A stretch of DNA of 8,874 nt from a bacterium (GTDB taxonomy: Bacteria; T1Sed10-126): assembly GCA_003557545.1 (NCBI GenBank), contig PWOD01000053.1, positions 1 to 8,874 on the forward strand, in the 5' to 3' direction. Below are positions 1-6,023 of this stretch, piece by piece (positions within the stretch are counted from its first letter, which is position 1; each line of letters begins with the position of its first letter). The notes below the pieces were generated by a model. That model was not told the origin of the DNA and ran no database searches. It was given only the letters and a program-made list of their open reading frames with translations. The position numbers and the translations under genes are program-made.

Positions 1-502
1 AATTAAGCTTTTTAACGAACATAATCTTACCTTAATTTCAAAAAATATTTAATTTTTCACCCGGCAAAATCTCTGCATCAGTTACTAACCCATCTAAAAT
101 CTTTTTGAACTATTCGAGATTTTCGAACAGTTGATTTTTGAGTATGTGCATTATTTTGCACTTACTAATTTTACCCCTGTTTCTATTCAAATCATCTTAC
201 CTGATTCTACAGCAATTTGAAAGTATTTGAACACGATTATCCGTTCTATCCTGCTGATTTATAATCAAGACTGCCACGGCTTATTTTTTATTTTAGCATT
301 GATTTTTACGGCGGAAAGATTGAGTTTCAAAACTACATGTAGTTTTGGCGCTAGATTAGGAAACAACAGTCGAAAGTCGAAGGCCCGCTTAAACGCCTCC
401 TCACAAGGTTCTTAGTAGCATAAACAGTGCTCAACAATTACTCCGTCATTAGACAGTATTTACAAAATCAAAACGCAAAACCGAAAAAAATAAAATAACC
501 AC
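1..502. other. Non-coding or decayed A+T-rich stretch
   Basis: I see no convincing gene here. On the minus strand, positions 38-217 can be read in one frame interrupted by a single TAG at 110-112. The product would contain MHILKNQLFENLE before the stop and FKKILDGLVTDAEILPGEK after it. This has protein-like composition and could be a decayed gene, but I do not recognise a family. The short plus-strand open frame at 227-415 has no recognisable motif or ribosome binding site. Confidence 0.35.
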
Positions 503-526
503 TTGAAGGTTTGTTCAAACCTTCAA
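503..526. repeat. Operator-like inverted repeat, copy 1
   Basis: A perfect 11-bp inverted repeat (TTGAAGGTTTG / CAAACCTTCAA) separated by two bases. Its right arm CAAACCTTCAA (516-526) recurs at 601-611 and 688-698, so this belongs to a three-member set. It could be a repressor operator or a replication/partition site. It lacks a T-run, so a terminator is less likely. Confidence 0.6.
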
Positions 527-583
527 ATGCTAAAATTGCTTTATAAACAAGCCCCCCACAAATAACCCACCTCCCCCCAAAAC

Positions 584-611
584 ACGTTTGAACAATTGAA
601 CAAACCTTCAA
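584..611. repeat. Operator-like element, copy 2
   Basis: Contains ACGTTTGAACAATTG (584-598), identical to 671-685, followed by the shared CAAACCTTCAA (601-611). The central 20 bases are an imperfect palindrome: outer GTTTG/CAAAC and inner CAATTG pair, while the two intervening AA steps do not. It lies 87 bp from copy 3. Confidence 0.6.
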
Positions 612-670
612 GCGATTGGGAGGGTTTTTTAAAACAAAGCCTTACAAGGGATCATAGCTATGGTTCCAAG

Positions 671-698
671 ACGTTTGAACAATTGTTCAAACCTTCAA
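671..698. promoter_or_regulatory. Operator-like element, copy 3, with LexA-like core
   Basis: Positions 673-692 form a perfect 20-bp palindrome whose core GAAC-AATT-GTTC (677-688) fits the GAAC-N4-GTTC pattern of Gram-positive SOS boxes. It is followed by the shared CAAACCTTCAA (688-698). The palindrome is directly visible. LexA binding is only an inference, since no SOS gene lies beside it and copies 1 and 2 lack the full core. A TetR- or ArsR-type operator is equally possible. Confidence 0.5.
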
Positions 699-760
699 CA
701 GGGTGCCCTCCCCACCCTCTATCTAACCTTCCCCGAACTTCTCACCATTTTTTCTATCAA

Positions 761-787
761 ACCCTACCTGGCGGTAGCTTGTAGGGT
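761..787. repeat. Small hairpin with alternative pairing
   Basis: ACCCTAC (761-767) pairs with GTAGGGT (781-787). Inside it, CTACC (764-768) can alternatively pair with GGTAG (773-777). The two hairpins exclude each other. No T-run follows on either strand and no gene start lies close by, so its role is unknown. Confidence 0.3.
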
Positions 788-833
788 CGTCACAATTTAT
801 GCTCCCTCCCTTTATACCTGTTTACTCAAAATG

Positions 834-1337
834 TTATTCAAAAATTATCTTCCAGTATCCCTCTTTTCTTTCCCCCACACGTTTTAAAATACCCTCTTTT
901 TTTAGATTTTTAATATTTTTCTGGATCGCCCGGTTACTGATACCTATTTCTTCAGCAAGATGTGAAATCGTAACCTCACTATCCTGATCAATTAAAACCA
1001 GAATTTTTTTAGCACTGTCTCCAAACCTTCCCTGAACCTTTTCCCAACCTTCCCCGCCATTCTGGTCATCCTTTATCAATTTCAGCGGAAAAATGGTTTC
1101 AAACAGATCTCCATCAATAAATTTCAGACTTTTTCCTGTGGTGTAAACCCGGCAATATTTAAAGCTGTTACGGACGCCGAAACCTGGTTCATCCGCACGC
1201 CCAATTTACTTAAAAAATCTGACAATGACGGGATTCTTGGGATAGGGAGAAAAGTTTTCCGGATCGATCTCCTCCGCGATACGGGGACGGTTGGCGTTTT
1301 CAGTACCCAGGTCAACGGTCAAGAATCGAGGGAAAAT
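834..1337 (-). pseudogene. C-terminal remnant of AlbA_2/RecG-like ATP-binding regulator
   Basis: Reading the minus strand in one frame from the TGA at 1338-1340 down to the TAA at 834-836 gives a continuous family-like sequence broken once, by TAA at 1206-1208. Upstream of the break it reads ENANRPRI, then IDPENFSPYPKNPVI and RFFK. Downstream it reads IGRADEPGFGVRNSFKYC, then a spacer with FIDGDLF and IFPL, and finally a winged helix with LAEEIGISNRAIQKNIKNL. From memory of the family, this order (NRP, NFSPFPKNP, GRADELGSGVRN, EGD.F..IIPL, HTH) is typical of the C-terminal half of AlbA_2-domain, RecG-related ATP-binding transcriptional regulators. Homologues usually carry E where the stop sits (FFKEIGRADE), so one GAA-to-TAA change would explain it. 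The N-terminal AlbA_2 and ATPase parts are missing or scrambled beyond 1338. The downstream winged helix alone (81 codons, TTG start at 1079) could still be expressed, but no good ribosome site precedes it. Confidence 0.75.
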
Positions 1338-1339
1338 TC

Positions 1340-1367
1340 AAAAACAAGAAACCAAGAACTTGTTTTT
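1340..1367. repeat. A+T-rich inverted repeat
   Basis: AAAAACAAG (1340-1348) is the exact inverted complement of CTTGTTTTT (1359-1367), with a 10-base loop. It sits exactly where the recognisable homology of the AlbA_2-like remnant stops, so it may mark a small insertion or rearrangement junction. The stem is too weak in G+C to call a terminator. Confidence 0.35.
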
Positions 1368-1462
1368 CAACCCCTGAATTCCGGCTCACGGGGCAAAATT
1401 ACCGACAGGTGGGTTGGCGTGCAGATAAACGCTGTATACGCGGAACAAGTTCAAAACTTAAG

Positions 1463-1506
1463 CTGTAAAGTTACTGTGAAGTTACTGTGAAGTTACTATG
1501 ACTTTT
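1463..1506 (-). promoter_or_regulatory. Four 11-bp tandem repeats resembling PhoP boxes
   Basis: On the plus strand the units are CTGTAAAGTTA (1463), CTGTGAAGTTA (1474), CTGTGAAGTTA (1485) and the weaker CTATGACTTTT (1496). On the minus strand this gives TTTACA, TTCACA and TTCACA hexamers repeating every 11 bp. That matches the TT-A/T/C-ACA direct-repeat pattern, one hexamer per helical turn, used by PhoP-type (OmpR-family) response regulators in Bacillota. The repeat is certain, the regulator is inferred. Read on the minus strand it lies upstream of the decayed AlbA_2-like gene, so its original target may have been lost. Confidence 0.5.
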
Positions 1507-1512
1507 GATTTT

Positions 1513-1728
1513 TCACTTTAATTCATAGAACGCTGTTGGATCCGTCTGGGATTCAGCCACTTTTCTTATGATTTTTTCTTCAACTAACTTCTTTAATTTT
1601 TTACTTGCCGTCATCTTGGACTTCCCAGTGAGTTCCTGAGTTTCCTTAAACTATAGCCCAGCATAAACTCGGTCCTTTCCCATGACTAACATGAGTTTAC
1701 CTAAATAAATTATCCTACCGTGATAAGC
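1513..1728 (-). pseudogene. Decayed winged-helix protein fragment
   Basis: The minus strand is open from after the TAG at 1729-1731 to the TGA at 1513-1515, apart from one TAG at 1651-1653. Before the internal stop it reads GKLMLVMGKDRVYAGL. After it comes FKETQELTGKSKMTASKKL, then a stretch with LVEEKIIRKVA, ending DPTAFYELK. This has the helix-turn-helix-wing shape of the DNA-binding tail found on Fic- and AlbA_2/RecG-like regulators (ELTG.S..TAS..L..LVEE.II..V). The length (~70 codons), lack of an N-terminus and internal stop suggest a relic rather than a working gene. An ATG at 1617 (start of MTASKKL) would give only 34 residues. The parent family cannot be fixed from this piece. Confidence 0.5.
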
Positions 1729-1736
1729 CTATCACG
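1719..1736. terminator. Hairpin downstream of clamp-like gene
   Basis: CGTGATA (1719-1725) pairs perfectly with TATCACG (1730-1736) around a 4-base loop, 63 bases beyond the stop of the clamp-like gene. On the minus strand it is followed by an A+T-rich segment but no clean T-run, so it would be a weak terminator. The GTGATA-N4-TATCAC symmetry would also suit a protein operator. Confidence 0.35.
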
Positions 1737-1799
1737 AATCTTCTAAACTTAACGATAACCGTCTCATAAAAAACAGGTTTATAAATTCTATTCTTACTT

Positions 1800-3641
1800 C
1801 TAAAAAAGTCTATCGAGGTGCTTTATTTTAATTCTCTCAAAATCTGGGCCCTCTTCAACAAATTTTTTCAAATTTTCAGGTTTGTGACAATCATTCAAAA
1901 TCTTAACAAAATAATGAGGGGGTAGATCCAACTCCGTCATTTCATACCAGCATGCAGATACTTCCTTAAACTTTTCTTCAATATGTTTAGCATACCGATA
2001 TAAACCGCGTTTTTTCACCTCTTCAATTCCCTCCTTCGCATACAAATCAAACACTTCTCCAAAAGGAACACCCAGTCCAACCCCAGGATCTATATCCTCA
2101 CGAAACATTTCTGCCTCTATTTTAAATTGGCCAAATTTAATCAAGCCGTTCGCATAGGATAATCCTACATACTCACCATCTTCACTTTCACAATAATTTT
2201 TCAAATCTTTTAAAATACTAGTAGGAACTCTCGCCGTACCTCTCCACTTTCCCCGGGCTGGAACTATTTTCTCCATGCCTGGCAATCTAAAAAAACATTC
2301 ACCCCTTTTATAAGCAATAAACATCCAGGGCATTTTGGAAGGACAATAATAATTTTCAAAACCTAACAAACTTGCTTGTAAACAATCTTTTTGCATATAT
2401 AACTCAAAAGTTTTTTTCGTCCCGGCATCTGTCTTTATAATATTTTCAAGGCCTTTTTTTTGATAGGGCATTATATAAAAACTATAAAAATCTGTTTCCA
2501 ATTCACTAATTTTTATCAGGGAAATACCATCACTAAATTCAATACAAATATTTTTTGATTCTAAACTCTCTAATGCTTCCATTAGATATCTGCTATTCAT
2601 AACAATGGTTTTATTTGGTCCCGTAGTCGAACAGGTAATACTAGATCTTCCAATTACTTTTTTATCTTCAATAACCACCATTTTTAACTTGCTCTTTTCA
2701 ATTTCCATCCAAACTAAAGTTTTTTCATCACCAGCATGAGCATGTAAGCTTTTCAATAATGCTAAAAATTCAAAACAATTGATTTTACATTTAATTTTAA
2801 ATTGTTCTGGAATAACGGAATTCCAGAATAATCGATCTTTTTCCAAGGATGTCTGATAACTAATTCTATCCGTTTTTACAGTAAGATTTTTTATATAGCC
2901 AGCAGGACCTGGAAATAAATGTTGATTGAAGGAGTCATCGGAACCAATCATCCCAGTTCCATCACCTAAATCATCAAAATCAGGATATAAATAAATATCA
3001 CCAGATTCATGTTTGATAATCTCATTAATAAATTTTAACTCTGAGGATTTAATACAAAATTGAAATCTTTTCCTCAAACTCTGTTCAACTTCAAAATTAT
3101 AAACTCCAAAACGATGATTTGTCGCCGCACAAATAGTCGCAGAATCAGCAGAAAATTCTAAAAAAACATACGTCCAACAGCCAAATAAACAATTTAATTT
3201 TTCTTTTGCATGAAGCATTGTCTCTATATCTGCCAAAATATAATTTTGGTTTTCTTTGATTTTTTCCCCATCTGTCAAACACACAATTTTGTCCTCTACT
3301 TCAAATTTATATTTAAAGTTATTTTCCAACAGTAAAAGTTCTGCTTCACCAGGCTTATTTTGCTGAAATATCGGTTCGGCTTCTGAAGTTCCTAATACTG
3401 CAGCTATATTCTTCAGTATGGAAAAATCAAGACTGATTTTCCCCGGTTCCTGAATATCAGCATTCACTTTATATTCAAAATGATTCTTGAAAAATTTAGG
3501 ACAAAAAAATAAATCACCTCCATCAGTATACAAAGCAGCACGATCCAGTTCCCTGAAAATCCCCTTACCACTATTAAGATCTATTTTGCTCAGAACCTTT
3601 ACTCCATTTATAAATTCTTCACGGGTTGTTTTAAATTTCAA
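1800..3641 (-). CDS. Divergent DNA polymerase III beta (sliding clamp)-like protein with C-terminal extension
   Basis: A 613-residue protein whose first ~393 residues follow the beta-clamp layout. Domain 1 (1-125) starts MKFKTTREEFINGVKVLSK and has a GKISLDFSILKNI strand-helix. Domain 2 (~133-265) carries ICAATNHRFGVY at 170-181, the counterpart of the clamp ATDGHRLA motif. Domain 3 (~285-393) holds MNSRYLMEALESLESKNI (348-365) and ends FYIMPYQ, where normal clamps end near IMPMRL. Clamps encircle DNA and tether polymerases and repair enzymes. Usual length is ~365-380, so ~220 residues are extra. Residues ~408-512 have strand-helix-strand texture (RGTARVPTSILKDLKNY, then LIKFGQFKIEAE) resembling a fourth clamp domain. 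The last ~100 are charged and mostly helical, with no family I recognise. Start is TTG at 3639-3641 with a strong GAGGGGGG site (3648-3655) 6 nt away. The gene is more A+T-rich than its right-hand neighbours, suggesting transfer. The clamp assignment is by motif reading. Confidence 0.75.
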   Translation of the reverse strand: MKFKTTREEFINGVKVLSKIDLNSGKGIFRELDRAALYTDGGDLFFCPKFFKNHFEYKVNADIQEPGKISLDFSILKNIAAVLGTSEAEPIFQQNKPGEAELLLLENNFKYKFEVEDKIVCLTDGEKIKENQNYILADIETMLHAKEKLNCLFGCWTYVFLEFSADSATICAATNHRFGVYNFEVEQSLRKRFQFCIKSSELKFINEIIKHESGDIYLYPDFDDLGDGTGMIGSDDSFNQHLFPGPAGYIKNLTVKTDRISYQTSLEKDRLFWNSVIPEQFKIKCKINCFEFLALLKSLHAHAGDEKTLVWMEIEKSKLKMVVIEDKKVIGRSSITCSTTGPNKTIVMNSRYLMEALESLESKNICIEFSDGISLIKISELETDFYSFYIMPYQKKGLENIIKTDAGTKKTFELYMQKDCLQASLLGFENYYCPSKMPWMFIAYKRGECFFRLPGMEKIVPARGKWRGTARVPTSILKDLKNYCESEDGEYVGLSYANGLIKFGQFKIEAEMFREDIDPGVGLGVPFGEVFDLYAKEGIEEVKKRGLYRYAKHIEEKFKEVSACWYEMTELDLPPHYFVKILNDCHKPENLKKFVEEGPDFERIKIKHLDRLF

Positions 3642-3647
3642 AATATA

Positions 3648-3655
3648 CCCCCCTC
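3648..3655 (-). promoter_or_regulatory. Shine-Dalgarno of clamp-like gene
   Basis: GAGGGGGG on the minus strand, 6 nt before the TTG at 3641. It fixes the non-ATG start, which is also where clamp homology begins (MKFK). Confidence 0.7.
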
Positions 3656-3691
3656 AATTTTAATAACAACTATCCCTCACACTTGCTACAC

Positions 3692-4843
3692 TCAATCAAC
3701 GATAGCCTCCCCAGCCCGGGCTGCTTTAATGAGCTGGCGGGCTTCCTCGCCGGCCAGCTGCCAGCTTAAACAACGAAGATTTCCTCCAAACGAACAGACT
3801 GCCTCAGCGTTAACAGTCACAACCTGTTTTTCCGTATGATTTTTGACTGTTTTCAGAAAAACTTCATCGGTCGGATGACCAAAAACAGGAACGTAAATAA
3901 ATCGCTCCGTTGTGACTGAGTTGACATTCAAACCACAGGCAGAACCAAAACCATCCCTGGTTTCAGGCGAAAACTCCGCCGCCACCTCCACTAACTCAAT
4001 TCCGGGCAGCCCACTTTTCAGAGCCGCTCTAACTCTGCTTCTAAAAGGTTCATCATACTGATTTATAAACAAAGTTTCCGGTGAAACCCACATCACCATT
4101 CCATCAGCATGTCCGGTAATATCCCCTTCCTCTTCAGGTATGATGGCCAGACCGGTCAAGCCGAGCAGCTGTTTTAAAGCGGCCCGCGCATCCTCGGAAG
4201 ACAATCCCGGATTGTCTGTTAAAAACCGCGTGGTAACCACAGCCTTACCCCGCCCATTTTCCACCATGTTTCCACCATCAAGAACTAAGTCAGAATGCTT
4301 AAATTCAAGCCCGTAAAGCTGCACAAATCTATCGAAACTATCCCTGATATAAGACGCATCAGAGGGCTTCAAATACTCGGGTTGATAAGCAAATCGAACA
4401 GTTTTTTCAGCCACCACCGGGGCAAAATCTCGAATCCAAATGTCAGCCAGGTCAGCCGGTAAAAGCAGCTCTTCCGGAACTCTATGCCTCAGTCTACTGT
4501 AAGCCTCTCGATCAACTAATATCAACAGATTATCACGGCCAACAACAGCCGAAGCAAATCTCACTTGAAAATCCAGTATCTCTTCATAATCGCTTTGATA
4601 ATACGGATCATGAGCGCCGGGTGCGACCAGCACAATCAACTGGCGATCCTCATCAAGCTTGTTAAAGTAACCATCAGTTTCAGGATCAATCACTGCTCTA
4701 TTAGTAGCCCGAGCCATTCCTCCCATCATCAGTAACAACAGTATTATTAGTAAACTAACTTTACCGAACATTTGAACCGCTCGGTTGGAGAGAATAGATT
4801 TTTCCAATAAATCTGAGCCACAAGAACAGCTACTGACTAACAT
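3692..4843 (-). CDS. Exported agmatine deiminase / peptidylarginine deiminase (PAD_porph) family protein
   Basis: The 383-residue product has the guanidine-modifying motifs of the Porphyromonas-type PAD/agmatine deiminase family: WIRDFAPV (136-143), LDGGN (188-192), GHADGMV (244-250, with the His and Asp that handle the guanidinium) and a catalytic Cys at 358 in GGNLRCLSWQ. Family members hydrolyse agmatine to N-carbamoylputrescine or protein arginine to citrulline, releasing ammonia. Agmatine deiminases are normally cytosolic, but this one has a hydrophobic segment at ~29-42 followed by GGMARA, a good signal peptidase I site, so it is probably secreted or wall-side. The first 24 residues (including CSC) precede the signal. 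A start at Met25 (4771) would give a cleaner signal peptide, but neither start has a strong ribosome site; the upstream one has only GGGG. The gene lies 50 bp upstream of the clamp-like gene and 66 bp below msrA. The substrate cannot be told from sequence. Confidence 0.85.
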   Translation of the reverse strand: MLVSSCSCGSDLLEKSILSNRAVQMFGKVSLLIILLLLMMGGMARATNRAVIDPETDGYFNKLDEDRQLIVLVAPGAHDPYYQSDYEEILDFQVRFASAVVGRDNLLILVDREAYSRLRHRVPEELLLPADLADIWIRDFAPVVAEKTVRFAYQPEYLKPSDASYIRDSFDRFVQLYGLEFKHSDLVLDGGNMVENGRGKAVVTTRFLTDNPGLSSEDARAALKQLLGLTGLAIIPEEEGDITGHADGMVMWVSPETLFINQYDEPFRSRVRAALKSGLPGIELVEVAAEFSPETRDGFGSACGLNVNSVTTERFIYVPVFGHPTDEVFLKTVKNHTEKQVVTVNAEAVCSFGGNLRCLSWQLAGEEARQLIKAARAGEAIVD

Positions 4844-4909
4844 AAAAAGCCCCGTTTAATAAGTTTTTCACAGAAGATTAATATTTTAATGCATGCCTAA
4901 ACTTTTCTA

Positions 4910-5443
4910 TTATTCATCAAACAACTTCTCATACTTATCTAATTTAGGTTTTATCACTGAAACACAGTACGGCTGATCAGGATGTTTTTTGTAATAATCC
5001 TGATGAACTTCTTCGGCTGGATAAAACGCTTCAAATGGTTTCAACTCGGTAACTATTTCTGCATCATAAACAACATCCTCATTCAACCGAGAAATCATCT
5101 CCCCGGCAATCCTACGCTGGGTTTCATTATGGTAAAAAATAACCGACCGGTACTGCGTTCCGATATCGGCTCCCTGGCGATTAAGTTGCGTCGGGTCATG
5201 CGCAGCGAAGAAGCGTTTAAGAATCTCCCTGTAACTTATAGCCTCCGGATCAAAACTCAACTGGATTACTTCAGCATGACCGGTTTTTCCACTGCAAACC
5301 TGCTTATAAGTTGGATTTTCAACATCTCCTCCACTGTATCCGGAAATAACCTCAACCACCGGTTCAACCCGCTGAAAGACCGCTTCCAGACACCAGAAAC
5401 AACCGCCGCCTATCGTCGCCTTTTCCAGATTTGATTGCGTCAT
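4910..5443 (-). CDS. msrA: Peptide-methionine (S)-S-oxide reductase MsrA
   Basis: A 177-residue cytosolic enzyme that reduces the S-epimer of methionine sulfoxide in proteins or free, using thioredoxin. The signature GGGCFWC lies at 12-18, with catalytic Cys15. It is followed by SGYSGG, GHAEVIQLSFDP and the DPTQLNRQGADIGTQYRS block, and ends in the EEVHQDYYKKHPDQPYC region typical of the family. Length is normal. The frame is open upstream to 5644, but that part only overlaps msrB in another frame. I place the start at the ATG at 5441-5443, just before the conserved core. An AGGGGG site (5455-5460) overlapping the msrB stop codon precedes it by 11 nt, a little long. The 16-bp gap to msrB argues for one transcript and translational coupling, so both sulfoxide epimers would be repaired together. 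Confidence 0.95.
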   Translation of the reverse strand: MTQSNLEKATIGGGCFWCLEAVFQRVEPVVEVISGYSGGDVENPTYKQVCSGKTGHAEVIQLSFDPEAISYREILKRFFAAHDPTQLNRQGADIGTQYRSVIFYHNETQRRIAGEMISRLNEDVVYDAEIVTELKPFEAFYPAEEVHQDYYKKHPDQPYCVSVIKPKLDKYEKLFDE

Positions 5444-5459
5444 CGCCCGAACAACCCCC

Positions 5460-5876
5460 TTAGTTTTTGTCAGACTCTTCACGATCGAATTCAAGCGCAA
5501 CAGAATTAATACAGTATCGCTTACCTGTTGGTTTCGGACCGTCAGAAAAAACATGGCCCAAATGACCACCACAACGGGCGCATAATACCTCGGTTCGCGA
5601 TCTGGCCAATTTAGTATCAATCTGCTTGTTAATCGATTTTTCACTTAAAACATCAAAAAAACTGGGCCATCCACTCCCCGAATCAAATTTGTCTTCCGAT
5701 GAAAACAACTCCTTGCCACAACCGGCGCAACGATAAATCCCCCGACCCTTATGGTTATAGTATTTACCACTAAACGGCCGCTCAGTTCCAGCCTGACGCA
5801 AAACTCGGAACTGTTCCTCTGATAATTCTGTCCGCCATTCTTCTTCACTCTTTACAATCTTTTCATCAGCAGCCAA
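5460..5876 (-). CDS. msrB: Peptide-methionine (R)-S-oxide reductase MsrB
   Basis: A 138-residue enzyme reducing the R-epimer of protein methionine sulfoxide, the partner of MsrA. The structural zinc is held by two CxxC pairs, C50/C53 (YRCAGCG) and C99/C102 (LCARCGG). GSGWPSF (67-73) and GHLGHVFSDGP (104-114) are family hallmarks, and the catalytic Cys is C122 in KRYCINS. The start is TTG at 5874-5876. A stop codon lies a few codons upstream in frame, and a GGGAGG site (5887-5892) sits 10 nt away, so no ATG start is available without losing the N-terminal region. No promoter is obvious just upstream. A short hydrophobic open frame overlaps its start by 23-25 bases. Confidence 0.95.
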   Translation of the reverse strand: MAADEKIVKSEEEWRTELSEEQFRVLRQAGTERPFSGKYYNHKGRGIYRCAGCGKELFSSEDKFDSGSGWPSFFDVLSEKSINKQIDTKLARSRTEVLCARCGGHLGHVFSDGPKPTGKRYCINSVALEFDREESDKN

Positions 5877-6010
5877 AGATCATCATCCTCCCAAACCTCT
5901 GAGTCAGTTAGCCGACTAACCAGCAAAAATACTCCGGCAGTTATAAAAACCACTACCGCTATTATGTTGTTTTTTGAACTCTCACCTTCGCTTATTTTTC
6001 CAGTCCTGCT
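5852..6010 (-). CDS. Possible small single-span membrane protein (uncertain start)
   Basis: The minus strand is open for 52 codons between TGA at 6011-6013 and TAA at 5852-5854. It reads ISEGESSKNN, then the hydrophobic IIAVVVFITAGVFLLV, then SRLTDSEVWEDDDLWLLMKRL. The hydrophilic-membrane-acidic layout looks like a real small membrane protein, and the frame runs ~25 bases into msrB, as coupled genes do. However, no ATG, GTG or TTG precedes the membrane segment; the first is a GTG inside it (5951-5953). An ATG at 6010-6012 in another frame encodes MKQDWKNKRR before a stop at 5980-5982, so a one-base frameshift would join a charged start to this segment. It may be a recently frameshifted gene. 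I recognise no family. Confidence 0.3.
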   Translation of the reverse strand, partial: SRTGKISEGESSKNNIIAVVVFITAGVFLLVSRLTDSEVWEDDDLWLLMKRL

Positions 6011-6023
6011 TCATCCCAAACTT

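Noticed and set aside
503-698. CRISPR array
   Set aside because: Repeats differ, are too few, and the ~58-60-base intervals are longer than normal spacers; no cas gene is present.
1124-1315. 63-codon minus-strand frame
   Set aside because: It is a different frame from the one carrying the AlbA_2-like landmarks across the same bases.
1080-1488. Long plus-strand frame without stops across 1080-1488
   Set aside because: It has no ATG start or ribosome site, and the opposite strand carries clear family motifs over most of it, so it is a mirror of the pseudogene.
4982-5434. 150-codon open frame on the plus strand
   Set aside because: It lies wholly antisense to msrA, whose family motifs are unmistakable, and its product has no recognisable features.
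5444-5644. N-terminal extension of msrA by 67 residues
   Set aside because: It runs through msrB in another frame, and MsrA homology begins only just after the ATG at 5443.
5645-5848. 67-codon minus-strand frame
   Set aside because: It is an alternative frame inside msrB with no homology or start signal.
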